Shown here: piece by piece, positions 1-6,729 of the stretch
How the letters are laid out: each line of letters begins with the position of its first letter
Numbering within the stretch: position 1 is the first letter of the stretch
NCBI GenBank assembly: GCA_035640455.1
Contig: DASQWB010000180.1
Span: forward strand, 1-18,237
From: AC-50 sp035640455
Lineage (GTDB): Bacteria > Actinomycetota > Thermoleophilia > Gaiellales > Gaiellaceae
Reading direction: 5' to 3'
DNA length: 18,237 bases
The notes under the pieces: generated by a model
Seen by the model: only the letters and a program-made list of their open reading frames with translations
Told to the model about the DNA's origin: nothing
The model's database searches: none
Made by a program: the position numbers and the translations under genes

Positions 1-612
1 GACGAGCAGCAACGACAGCGAGACGACGAACGTCGCCGAGTCGGCGAAGAACGCCGTTCCGGCGCCGAACACGCCCGTGACGAAGCCGCCTAGAGCAGGG
101 CCGACCAGGCGGACCGCCAAGGCACTTGCAAGGCGCATGAGCCCGTTGGCCTGAGCGCGCCGCTCGGGTGGGACGACCAGCGGTAGAAGAGAGGCCGAAG
201 CCGGCTGGAAGAGCGCGATGCCGACGGCGTAGACGGCGACGAGGCCGACGATGACCGCTAGGCTCAACCAGTCGAGCAGCGCGAGCGCCCCGAGGACGCC
301 GATCGCCACGGCCCTCAGCCCGTCGGCGATCACCATCAGCCGGCGACGTGCGAAACGGTCCGAGAGCGCGCCGCTAAAGAGGAGGAGGACGATCTGAGGC
401 AGGGTGGTGGCGATCCCGACGATCGAGAGCGCCGTCGGCACGTTCGAGACGGCGTACGTCTGCCAGGCAATGGCGACGAGGTAAAGGCCGTCGCCGAGGC
501 GCGAGATGGCCGTCGCCGCCCAGATTAGCGCAAAGTCCCGTATCGCCAGCGGCGCGAGGAAGCGCGGGCGACTCCATCGCGCCGGTGGCGTCTCGAGCGA
601 TGGATCGAGCAC
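1..612 (-). CDS. MFS-family exporter, N-terminal part (cut by window edge)
   Basis: This is the first 204 codons of a major facilitator superfamily transporter, an inner-membrane secondary exporter; the C-terminal half lies beyond the left edge. Hydrophobic helices alternate with short loops. The loop after the second helix carries the MFS motif A signature GALSDRFARR (residues 81-90), and a later segment reads GPALGG (171-176), typical of the MFS_3/enterobactin-exporter-like group. The GTG start is fixed because an in-frame TAG lies 12 nt upstream; AGGA about 7 nt before the GTG can act as ribosome-binding site. The gene begins 9 nt after the stop of the small upstream gene, so they are probably co-transcribed. 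The substrate cannot be told from sequence. The nearby PadR gene suggests a drug-type exporter, but PadR control of this gene is only inference. Confidence 0.9.
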   Translation of the reverse strand, partial: MLDPSLETPPARWSRPRFLAPLAIRDFALIWAATAISRLGDGLYLVAIAWQTYAVSNVPTALSIVGIATTLPQIVLLLFSGALSDRFARRRLMVIADGLRAVAIGVLGALALLDWLSLAVIVGLVAVYAVGIALFQPASASLLPLVVPPERRAQANGLMRLASALAVRLVGPALGGFVTGVFGAGTAFFADSATFVVSLSLLLV

Positions 613-621
613 CGTCCGATC

Positions 622-912
622 CTAAGGGCGGGACCGGCCCTGCTCGCTTCGTCTGACATACCGCACGAGCTGCGCAGACAAGCTCGCCTGTACCCCCACG
701 GACGGGCTGCCGACGCTGACCAGCGTGTCGCCGTCGTGCGTCGCGAGCGCACCCGCATCGGCCTTCGCCGGAAACGGCGTCGCGAACGCATGCGCTCCGA
801 GAAACGTCGTGACCAGAACCGCCGCCGCAAGGATCGTGCTCGCCCGCGAGCGCAGCTTGTCGAGTGCCGACGCCTGCTGCGTCACCATCCTGACGCCTTC
901 GGCATAGCGCAC
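622..912 (-). CDS. Short one-helix membrane or exported protein of unknown function
   Basis: A 96-codon frame from a GTG start. The N-terminus is soluble (RYAEGVRMVTQQASALDKLR) and is followed by one hydrophobic segment at about residues 28-45 (STILAAAVLVTTFLGAHAFA), then a hydrophilic tail. From memory, the RYAEGVR...QQ...LD.LRSRA..ilaAA...t.FLG pattern recurs at the start of a longer actinobacterial membrane-protein family that has a second helix. If so, this copy is cut short or has a divergent tail. An internal ATG at codon 9 (base 888) is an alternative start. It ends 9 nt before the MFS start, suggesting one transcript. An in-frame TAG 39 nt upstream of the GTG limits any extension. Function unknown. 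Confidence 0.6.
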   Translation of the reverse strand: MRYAEGVRMVTQQASALDKLRSRASTILAAAVLVTTFLGAHAFATPFPAKADAGALATHDGDTLVSVGSPSVGVQASLSAQLVRYVRRSEQGRSRP

Positions 913-1024
913 CTCGAAGACGCTGCCGGCTACGGGTCGGGACCACTAGTCGATCGATCAGACCCGGTCAATCCTGCAAACCGGCCAAGGCCGCAAGGGC
1001 GTCGGCTCTCTCGTGCCGGTCCCA

Positions 1025-1051
1025 GGACGCGCGGGCCGTGCCCGCGCGTCC
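1025..1051 (-). terminator. Perfect GC-rich hairpin behind the small His-rich gene
   Basis: The arms GGACGCGCGGGC and GCCCGCGCGTCC form a perfect 12-bp stem around a 3-nt loop. It lies 28 nt past the minus-strand stop at 1080. No U-tract follows, so this is an I-shaped, actinobacterial-style terminator candidate. It would separate the padR pair from the downstream small membrane protein and exporter. Confidence 0.6.
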
Positions 1052-1079
1052 GTCTGAACCGACCGCGCAGGAGGCGTGG

Positions 1080-1262
1080 CTAAACCGTCGCGGTCTCCTC
1101 CGGCGTCGGCTTGCCCTCGCGGAGCCGCTTGATCATGTCGGAAACGTCGGCGAGCTCCTGCTCCAGGTCGCGCTGGTAGCGCTCGAGGCGGTCGAGCCAC
1201 TCCTCGCGGTTGCCGAACCGCCTGAAGCCGCGCCGGCCCCGGTGTCTATGGCCGTGGCACAT
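1080..1262 (-). CDS. Small His/Arg-rich coiled-coil protein encoded with padR
   Basis: A 60-aa protein. The N-terminus is rich in His and Arg (MCHGHRHRGRRGFRRF), a possible metal- or nucleic-acid-binding tract. It is followed by an amphipathic helix with coiled-coil character (residues 20-50, EEWLDRLERYQRDLEQELAD). ATG at 1262 is preferred because GGAGG sits 5 nt upstream; a GTG two codons earlier overlaps that Shine-Dalgarno sequence. The gene overlaps the end of padR by 17 bp and should be translated from the same mRNA. Short proteins of this layout accompany PadR genes in other actinobacteria (recollection, not checked). Function unknown. Confidence 0.75.
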   Translation of the reverse strand: MCHGHRHRGRRGFRRFGNREEWLDRLERYQRDLEQELADVSDMIKRLREGKPTPEETATV

Positions 1263-1656
1263 GGTCACCTCCCTTCTCGTAGCGATCGAGGAACGACGAA
1301 ATGAGCCCTTGATTCGTGCGAAGGGCCTCGGCCCATGTGGCGAGCAGGCCGCGACCCTCCTCGGTGAGCTCGTAGATCCGCTTGCTGGGCCCCGGCGCGT
1401 CGTCGCGCCACTCGGAGGTGACGATCCCGTCGTCCTCGAGCGCGCGGAGCACGCGGTAGAGGTTGCCCATGTCGATTCGCCGCTCGCCCGTCAGCTCGGG
1501 GAGCTGCTCGAGCAGCTCGTATCCATGCGCGGGCCGCTCGGCCAAGAGGAGGAGGAGCGCCGGCTCGCCGAAGCGCTCGACGCGGGCGCGCACCGCCCAC
1601 TCACCGGGCCGGACGCGCCTGCGCGCACGCGCCCCGCGAAACCCGCGGCCCCTCAT
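1246..1656 (-). CDS. PadR-family transcriptional regulator
   Basis: A 136-aa PadR-type winged-helix repressor. Visible landmarks are LLLLAERPAHGYELLEQL (35-52), which holds the HGYEL signature; the recognition-helix segment MGNLYRVLRALEDDGIV (63-79); and the wing R.YELTEEGRGLL (93-105). A C-terminal dimerisation helix follows. A basic N-terminal stretch of about 15 residues precedes the domain. ATG at 1656 is the best start; a TTG two codons earlier is also open. The operator-like palindrome just upstream suggests autoregulation, as is usual for PadR proteins. It shares its mRNA with the small His-rich gene. PadR proteins commonly control exporters or stress genes; the MFS gene downstream on the same strand is a plausible but unproven target. 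Confidence 0.92.
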   Translation of the reverse strand: MRGRGFRGARARRRVRPGEWAVRARVERFGEPALLLLLAERPAHGYELLEQLPELTGERRIDMGNLYRVLRALEDDGIVTSEWRDDAPGPSKRIYELTEEGRGLLATWAEALRTNQGLISSFLDRYEKGGDHVPRP

Positions 1657-1665
1657 CGCCAACCT

Positions 1666-1684
1666 ACATGTAAATCACACATGT
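1666..1684. promoter_or_regulatory. Candidate PadR operator (ACATGT-N7-ACATGT)
   Basis: Two ACATGT half-sites (1666-1671 and 1679-1684) are separated by 7 nt, giving ATGT/ACAT dyads like those described for PadR-family operators. The site lies 9 nt upstream of the padR ATG, in an AT-rich pocket of an otherwise very GC-rich sequence. Binding there would block padR transcription. Confidence 0.75.
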
Positions 1685-1703
1685 TTGGGGACGATAGCAC
1701 GAG

Positions 1704-1722
1704 GCCGGCACTGCTTGCCGGC
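1704..1722. repeat. Inverted repeat overlapping the -35 of the zinc-ribbon gene
   Basis: GCCGGCA and TGCCGGC form a perfect 7-bp inverted repeat around CTGCT in the divergent region between padR and the gene at 1749. The right arm contains the likely -35 (TTGCCG, 1715-1720), so it may be a second operator rather than a terminator. Confidence 0.4.
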
Positions 1723-1742
1723 TGTCGGAGCTTGGCTATAGT
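1715..1742 (+). promoter_or_regulatory. Promoter for the gene at 1749 (leaderless)
   Basis: TTGCCG (1715-1720), a 16-nt spacer and TATAGT (1737-1742) give a good sigma-70-type promoter. The ATG lies 6 nt after the -10 hexamer, so transcription should begin at or within a base of the start codon. No Shine-Dalgarno sequence is present. Confidence 0.7.
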
Positions 1743-1748
1743 CGCCCG

Positions 1749-2354
1749 ATGCGCATCACGCGCAACGCTGTGGCGCGCTCGTGCGCGATCTGCGAGCGGA
1801 CGCTGCTGATGGGGGAGCGGGCGATGCGGTTCTCGCCAGACGGGGACGGCGAGTTCGTCGACGTCTGCCCGCTCTGCCAGGAGATCGCGCTCGACCACGC
1901 GTGGGTGAAGGAGGGCAGCCCGACCGCGCCGACGATGCCGTTCGCGCGCCGCCGGCGCCGCGGCCTCGGCGCGCTCTTCGAGCGGGCGCCGGCCGAGAAG
2001 CCGGTCGTCAGCGAGCCGATCCTGCGGCGCCTGTCGGAGACCGAGCTCGAGGTCGTCGAGGCGGCGGACCTCTTCAATTCGAGCCCGTTCCGCCGCACGG
2101 TGGGGGGGATCGCGAAGAGCCTCGGCGAGCCGCGGGCGAGCATCCTGCCGCTCTCGGGCGTGAACCGCGAGCTCGTGATCACGATCGCCTGGGACATCTC
2201 GTGGTACCAGTACCGGGTCAGCTTCGACTCGGCCCAACCGATCAGGCTGGCCGAGCGGGGTCTCGAGCTCGACGAGCTGGAGAGCTCCTTCACCGCATGG
2301 AACTCCCGCGTCACTCCCGACGGCCGCATCGTGCCGTCGATCGAGCGCTACTAG
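1749..2354 (+). CDS. C2C2 zinc-ribbon-like protein of unknown function
   Basis: A 201-aa cytosolic protein. The N-terminus holds two CxxC knuckles (C12/C15 and C40/C43), a probable structural zinc site. A basic linker follows (FARRRRRG, about 65-72). The C-terminal half (about 90-201) contains SSPFRRTVGGIAKSLGEP and ITIAWDISWYQYRVSFD, a compact mixed alpha/beta fold I cannot name. The ATG start follows a strong promoter directly and is leaderless. Zinc ribbon plus linker plus C-terminal domain resembles actinobacterial conserved hypotheticals, but I recognise no characterised family. The next gene begins inside its last 58 bp. Confidence 0.8.
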   Translation: MRITRNAVARSCAICERTLLMGERAMRFSPDGDGEFVDVCPLCQEIALDHAWVKEGSPTAPTMPFARRRRRGLGALFERAPAEKPVVSEPILRRLSETELEVVEAADLFNSSPFRRTVGGIAKSLGEPRASILPLSGVNRELVITIAWDISWYQYRVSFDSAQPIRLAERGLELDELESSFTAWNSRVTPDGRIVPSIERY

Positions 2355-3172
2355 CGCTCCGCATCGCCGCGTTCGCCGCCGTCCTCGCTGCCGGCTCCCT
2401 CGTCCTGCCGCTGGCCGCGGGCGGTCACGCCGACCGGATCGTCGTCCTCCACGTCGTCGTCCGCGGCGACGGCGCAGTCGTGGCGGGAAAGCTGACGTGT
2501 CGGTCGCGCTGCGCATGGCGCTTCCCGCGCGGTAGCAGGTGGCGCTTCCAGGCGCAGCCGGGGATGGGGCACCGGTTCGTTCGCTGGCGAGGCCTGTGCG
2601 CCACGCGCCGCTTGGGCTGCGCCATCAGGTTCAGGAGGCGTGGCGCGTTGGTCGCGGCCTTTGCGCCGATCACGAGCCTCACGTCGTGGTCGCCGCACGT
2701 GACCTGCACGCCGGTGCGGACGACGATCCCCGAGATCCTCGGGACCGCGGAGAATCCGAACCATGGGGCGACCGAGGCCGGTGGACGTTTTCAACCCCAC
2801 CTCCGGGGCGGCGCGCAGCAGCACCTGCTGAACCCGCCCTGCGACGTCGGAGCCACGCCCGCCTTCGTCGAGGTGGACGACGTCGTGGTCTCGACGATGC
2901 ACGGCCGAGGTGCCGATGGCGACGACTCGGCGAACCTCACGCAGGCCGACCGGCCGGACATCGCGAACCCGTACATGAAGACGCTGCACGCGGAGATCGA
3001 CAACACGTGGATCTCCGCCGCGGTCGCGCCGCCGTTCTTCCCGCCGCTCGGGACGCGCATCGACGTCCAGGGCTTCGTGTTCTGGGACCCGGCCCACGTC
3101 AACGACGAATGGCACCAGTACTCCGGCTGGGAGCTCCATCCGGTGGCCGCCTGGCGCGCAGCGGTGCGCTAA
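2297..3172 (+). CDS. Secreted protein with divergent InlB-type repeat and unknown C-terminal domain
   Basis: A 291-aa exported protein. After a basic leader (MELPRHSRRPHRAVDR) comes a hydrophobic signal segment ending near AAGGHA (about residue 45). Residues 46-120 follow the divergent InlB B-repeat pattern: VRGDGAV, paired cysteines in TCRSRC, RWRF.A.PGMGHRFVRWRGLC, LGCAIRF, LVAAF. The C-terminal part (about 125-291) has ILGTAENPNHGATEAGG and the terminal motif HVNDEWHQYSGWELHPVAAW. I recall this ending from secreted proteins of unknown function, possibly with an OB-like fold. ATG 2297 is the only conventional start upstream of the signal sequence, so the gene overlaps the preceding one by 58 bp. 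It converges with the epimerase gene, sharing 4 bp at the stops. Role unknown; probably cell-surface or secreted. Confidence 0.78.
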   Translation: MELPRHSRRPHRAVDRALLALRIAAFAAVLAAGSLVLPLAAGGHADRIVVLHVVVRGDGAVVAGKLTCRSRCAWRFPRGSRWRFQAQPGMGHRFVRWRGLCATRRLGCAIRFRRRGALVAAFAPITSLTSWSPHVTCTPVRTTIPEILGTAENPNHGATEAGGRFQPHLRGGAQQHLLNPPCDVGATPAFVEVDDVVVSTMHGRGADGDDSANLTQADRPDIANPYMKTLHAEIDNTWISAAVAPPFFPPLGTRIDVQGFVFWDPAHVNDEWHQYSGWELHPVAAWRAAVR

Positions 3173-3951
3173 CGCCGGAGATCTTCGGCGTCGTCCTGCG
3201 GGTCGTAGTCGATCTCGATGGCCGCGTCCGCGATGTCCCAGAAGCGCCACGTGTTGCGCGAGACGCCGTAATAGACGCGGAAGCCGAGCTCGACCGGCGC
3301 CTCGAGCGCGCACTCGACGAGCCGAAGCAGATCGGCGTGCGTCAGGAGCGTCGCGAAGTGACGAGGCTGGAGCGGCCGGTCTTCCGCATTCACCGTGCCG
3401 ATGCGCAGGCAGATGGCCGACAGCCCCGAGGTCTCGGAGTACCAGCGCGCAGCCGCCTCGCCGAGCACCTTCCCCAGCGCGTACGCGCCGTCGGGGCGAA
3501 CCGGGAAGCGCGCGCCGATCAGCGGGATCGAGCCGGGATCGAGGCCCGCGTAGTCGCCGGCGACGATCGCGCTGTACGGCGCGTGGCGCTCGTACAGCCC
3601 CGTCACGTGGTTCGAGCTCGCGAAGACGTAGCGGCGGACCCCTGCGCGGCGGGCGGCCTCGAGCGCGTTCATCGTCGCCGGGAGGTTGTTCCTCCAGACG
3701 TGCTTCCAGTCCGTCGTATGGTCGGGGAGGCCGGCGAGGTCGACGACCGCGTCGGCGCCTTCGAAGATCGATCCGAGAAACCGCGACCGGGCCAGGTTCC
3801 GGCGGCGGACGTTCGCGGGCCGGCGGAGCGCGCGGTCGACACCGACCAGCTCGTAGCGGCCCTCGAGGCCACGCATGAGCACCGTCCCGAGCAGACCGGC
3901 GGCGCCGGTGATCAGGATCTTCTGCGGCGTCTGCGAACCTCGCGCGACCAC
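3169..3951 (-). CDS. NAD(P)-dependent epimerase/dehydratase (extended SDR)
   Basis: A 260-aa extended short-chain dehydrogenase of the NAD-dependent epimerase type. The Rossmann motif TGAAGLLG (15-22) gives GxxGxxG. DLAGLPD (71-77), the SSN triad segment (112-114) and YALGK (Y157/K161) follow. Its size and the ASSNHVTG and GVSRNTWRFWD segments resemble uronate dehydrogenase-like or UDP-sugar-modifying members. The best start is GTG 3951, overlapping the upstream nucleotidyltransferase by 40 bp. Homologues usually begin close to KILITG (11-16), so the first nine or so residues may be extra. As last gene of the cassette operon it may supply a modified sugar to the glycosyltransferases. Its stop overlaps the convergent secreted-protein gene, leaving no room for an intergenic terminator. 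Confidence 0.85.
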   Translation of the reverse strand: MVARGSQTPQKILITGAAGLLGTVLMRGLEGRYELVGVDRALRRPANVRRRNLARSRFLGSIFEGADAVVDLAGLPDHTTDWKHVWRNNLPATMNALEAARRAGVRRYVFASSNHVTGLYERHAPYSAIVAGDYAGLDPGSIPLIGARFPVRPDGAYALGKVLGEAAARWYSETSGLSAICLRIGTVNAEDRPLQPRHFATLLTHADLLRLVECALEAPVELGFRVYYGVSRNTWRFWDIADAAIEIDYDPQDDAEDLRR

Positions 3952-4946
3952 TCGAGGTGCGTGGACATCGGCTCCCCGGGATGGGTGATCCCGCGGCCGG
4001 TGCGCGCCAGCTTCTCGCGCCACGACTCGCCGCCGGCCGGCAGGAGGGTCATGCGGACCGCCGTCCGCAGGTCGGCGACGGCCGCGCGCGGCGGCAGCTC
4101 CCAGAAGACGTGGAGCCACCGCATCAGGTGGCTGTCGAGCACGGTGCGCTCGCGCATCGACCGCAGATGCCGCGCCCAGATCCGGAGCGGGACGGTGGTC
4201 GGGCCGCCCTCGAGCAGCGCCCGGATCGCGCCCCGAGTCGTCCGCCAGATCTTCGGGATGCCCCAGGCCTCCGCGGCTTGAGCGAGCTCCGCGTCCGAGC
4301 AGCCGGCGGACACCGCCGCGATGTCGACGAGGTCCCGGAGCGTCTGCAGCGGGTCGTGGCTCCAGGCATGGGCGGCGAGGATCAGCGCGTGGTGCACCGG
4401 AACGGGTGTCGAGATCCCCTCGACGCCGACGCCCGCGGGGACGGCTCGCTCGAGGATCTCCTGGAGCGGCGGCGGCGTCGTGCCGGGCGGCCAGAGCGGA
4501 GCCGTGTGGAGCTCGACCTTGAGCCCGACGGTCGGCGCCTTCAGCGGCCGCAGGTGGTGGTGGTCGACAAACGGCTCCGGATCGTCCACCTCGACGTAGC
4601 CGTTCGCGAGGAGCGCCCTTTGCGCGGCGGGGGCATCGGCGGCGAACAGGTCGACGTCGCCGAACGTGCGTGCCGAGCCGGGATAGAGCCGCGCGACCTC
4701 GGGGCCCTTGACGAGCACGAGGGCGCCGTCGCAGACCCTTCTGATGTGCTCGAGCAGCGGTCGCGCCATGATCACAGCGACCGCCGCTCCGCGCTCGTCC
4801 GCCGCCAGCGGCGGGGGCACCGGCCGCCCATCGCTTCGCCGCAACCGCGCGGCCAGCGCCCCGAGCTTGTGGGCGCGGATGCCCGCGACCTCCGCGCCGT
4901 CGAGCAGGTCGTCGACGGCCTGCCACAGCGCCGCGCCCTCCGTCAC
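3912..4946 (-). CDS. PF14907-type nucleotidyltransferase, intact active site
   Basis: A 344-aa protein of the uncharacterised nucleotidyltransferase family (NTP_transf_5, PF14907; Pol-beta-like fold). The family motif is clear: VLVKGPEVARLYPG (77-90) then SARTFGDVDLF (91-101), where D97 and D99 would bind catalytic metal. Further landmarks are VDHHHLRP, VKVELH-like KVELHTAPLW and HHALILAAHAWSH, which match the family's His-rich middle. The start is GTG 4946, overlapping the upstream paralogue's stop (GTGA), so translation is coupled. In lasso-peptide clusters, members of this family sit beside HprK-like kinases, and one (in the pseudomycoidin cluster) is reported to glycosylate a phosphoserine. 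A comparable role here is inference. The C-terminus ends in a run of arginines where the epimerase frame begins. Confidence 0.85.
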   Translation of the reverse strand: MTEGAALWQAVDDLLDGAEVAGIRAHKLGALAARLRRSDGRPVPPPLAADERGAAVAVIMARPLLEHIRRVCDGALVLVKGPEVARLYPGSARTFGDVDLFAADAPAAQRALLANGYVEVDDPEPFVDHHHLRPLKAPTVGLKVELHTAPLWPPGTTPPPLQEILERAVPAGVGVEGISTPVPVHHALILAAHAWSHDPLQTLRDLVDIAAVSAGCSDAELAQAAEAWGIPKIWRTTRGAIRALLEGGPTTVPLRIWARHLRSMRERTVLDSHLMRWLHVFWELPPRAAVADLRTAVRMTLLPAGGESWREKLARTGRGITHPGEPMSTHLEWSREVRRRRRRS

Positions 4947-6046
4947 TTCGCTTCGACCGTCGGCCGTCGCCGCGTCGCGGCTCGCCTGACCACCTCGAGC
5001 GGCACCTCGCCGCGCCGCTTCAGCCCGAGCTCGTCCCGCAGGAAGGTCGGAAGCCTGACGAGCGCGACCGGCAGAGGTCGGTCCGACGTCACGTGGAGGA
5101 AGCGCGTCGCAGTGCTAGGCCATCGGCTGCGCCCGGCCTTCTTGTGCGCGAGGCGCTCGCGCGGGCGAGGCGGAATCGCCTCGAGCTCTCGGATCGCTTC
5201 GTCTGGGATGGACGCCTCGAGCTCGCGGCGGAGATAGACGAGTGCGTCGCGGAGGCGGAGCATGGCGCGGAGCCGAAGCGCATGGCGGACGAGCCGCTCC
5301 CAGTCGATCGCGGCGCGGCTCGCGAGGACGGCGAGCGCGTCGGCGAGCCAGAGGACGTTCGGGAGCACGGACGCGCGGGCGCCCGTGAGACAGAGCCGAA
5401 CCAGCTCGTCGCTCGGCGCGAGGGCGCGGGCGCGGGTCTCGCCGAGCGAGATCTCGATCATCTCGTCCCACAGGTCCTCGAGCTCGAGGCCGCGCTCGGG
5501 AACCGAGAACTCCCGCGCGAGCCGCTCGTGGAGCGTGCACGTGCGGCCGTCTGCGGCGACGAAGCGCGCGACGGCGCCGCGGGCCCTCGCGAAGCCGAGC
5601 TCGGCGAGCGCGCCAGCGCCGGCGGCCGCGAGGCCCGGACGGACGAGCACCTCCAGCCCGTCGACCGGGCGCAGCCCGAAGTCGCGGCCGTAGTAGTGCG
5701 CCGGGAGCTCCCAGCCGCCCGCGACCACGGGCTCCGCGCCGGCCTCCTCGAGGGCGCGCAGCGCCGGGGTAAGCGCGTCGAGCTCCAGCTGGTTCATGGC
5801 CCAGGTGCGCCGGCGGATCCCGGCAAGCCTCGGCACGTACGGATCCTCGACTCCGAGGGCGGCGAGCTGCCGGTGCACGGGCGGCAGCAGGGGGAACGAG
5901 CCCAGCTCGAGCCGGTCGAGGTCGAGCCGCGGCCGGAGGCTGCGCCAGGCCTCCGCGCTCGCCTCGCCGCCGGCGAACGCGGTCCGCAGGAGCAGCTTCT
6001 GCCGCTCGCTGGGCCAGAACGAGCCCTCGAGCCCGGGCTCGTTCAC
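4943..6046 (-). CDS. PF14907-like nucleotidyltransferase paralogue, degenerate active site
   Basis: A 367-aa protein. It looks like a divergent paralogue of the next gene: PVVAGGWELPAHYYG (106-120) followed by LRPVDGLEVLV (125-135) aligns with the family's KG...Y...R..DxD region. Aligned on the arginine (R126), the two metal-binding aspartates become G130 and E132, with an aspartate shifted one place to 129. That argues for lost or altered catalysis. The middle (LTGARASVLPNVLWLADALAVL, then IDWERLVRHAL) is the usual helical region. GTG 6046 overlaps the glycosyltransferase stop by 4 bp (GTGA), and its own stop overlaps the next start in the same way. It could be a regulatory or substrate-binding partner of the intact copy. 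Confidence 0.75.
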   Translation of the reverse strand: MNEPGLEGSFWPSERQKLLLRTAFAGGEASAEAWRSLRPRLDLDRLELGSFPLLPPVHRQLAALGVEDPYVPRLAGIRRRTWAMNQLELDALTPALRALEEAGAEPVVAGGWELPAHYYGRDFGLRPVDGLEVLVRPGLAAAGAGALAELGFARARGAVARFVAADGRTCTLHERLAREFSVPERGLELEDLWDEMIEISLGETRARALAPSDELVRLCLTGARASVLPNVLWLADALAVLASRAAIDWERLVRHALRLRAMLRLRDALVYLRRELEASIPDEAIRELEAIPPRPRERLAHKKAGRSRWPSTATRFLHVTSDRPLPVALVRLPTFLRDELGLKRRGEVPLEVVRRAATRRRPTVEAK

Positions 6047-6729
6047 GCCTCGGCGCGGCGGCGGTCGAGCGCGGCCTTCAGCACGTGCAGGTACTGGGGC
6101 TTCGACTCGCGCTGCCGGATGCCGTTGTTCTCGGCGTGGAGGCGCCGCTCGAGCACCACGATCGGCGGCACCGCGCTGCGGAGCCCGAGCTCGTTGGCGC
6201 GGGCGTACCAGTCGACGCCGATGCCGACCTTGAGCTCGGTGGAGAAGAGGCCGACCCGCAGGAACGACTCCCGCTTCACGAGCATGAGGTTCGGCGTCGG
6301 CCACGGGACGTCGTGCTCGGGTGCCCGGAGGAGCGCGCGCGCGGCCTCGTCGAGGTCGGGGCTCAGGAATTCGGTGACGTGGCCGTAGACGATGTCGAGC
6401 TCCGGTTGCGCCTCGAAGACGGCGAGCTGGCTCCGCAGCTTGTCGGGCGGGAAGCGGTCGTCCGCGTCGAGGAAGGCGAGGTAGTCGCCGCGGGCCTCGG
6501 GGATCGCGCGGTTGCGGGCGGCGGCCATGCCGCCGTTCTCCTGACGGATGCAGCGGACCGGGTCGCCGTACGACTCCGCGATCCGGCCGGTTGCGTCGGT
6601 CGACCCGTCGTCGACGACGATCAGCTCGAGCCTCGGGTGCGTCTGCGCCAGGACGCTCTCGATCGCCTCGCCCAGATAGCGCCCGGCGTTGTAGGCGCCG
6701 ATGATCGTCGTGATCAGCGGAAGGCTCAT
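6043..6729 (-). CDS. Family 2 glycosyltransferase (GT-A)
   Basis: A 228-aa cytosolic GT2 enzyme that transfers a sugar from a nucleotide-sugar donor. Motifs: TTIIGAYNAGRYLGEAIESV (7-26), the donor-binding VVDDGSTD (38-45), QENGGMAAARN (63-73) and the metal-binding DADD (88-91). The later GIGVDWYARANELG region matches the acceptor-side 'ED' segment of the family, although the usual E-D pair reads VD. The short length without membrane helices is normal for soluble members. ATG 6729 overlaps the kinase stop (ATGA), and its stop overlaps the next GTG. The donor and acceptor are unknown; its position directly behind an HprK-like kinase suggests it acts on the same substrate. Confidence 0.92.
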   Translation of the reverse strand: MSLPLITTIIGAYNAGRYLGEAIESVLAQTHPRLELIVVDDGSTDATGRIAESYGDPVRCIRQENGGMAAARNRAIPEARGDYLAFLDADDRFPPDKLRSQLAVFEAQPELDIVYGHVTEFLSPDLDEAARALLRAPEHDVPWPTPNLMLVKRESFLRVGLFSTELKVGIGVDWYARANELGLRSAVPPIVVLERRLHAENNGIRQRESKPQYLHVLKAALDRRRAEA

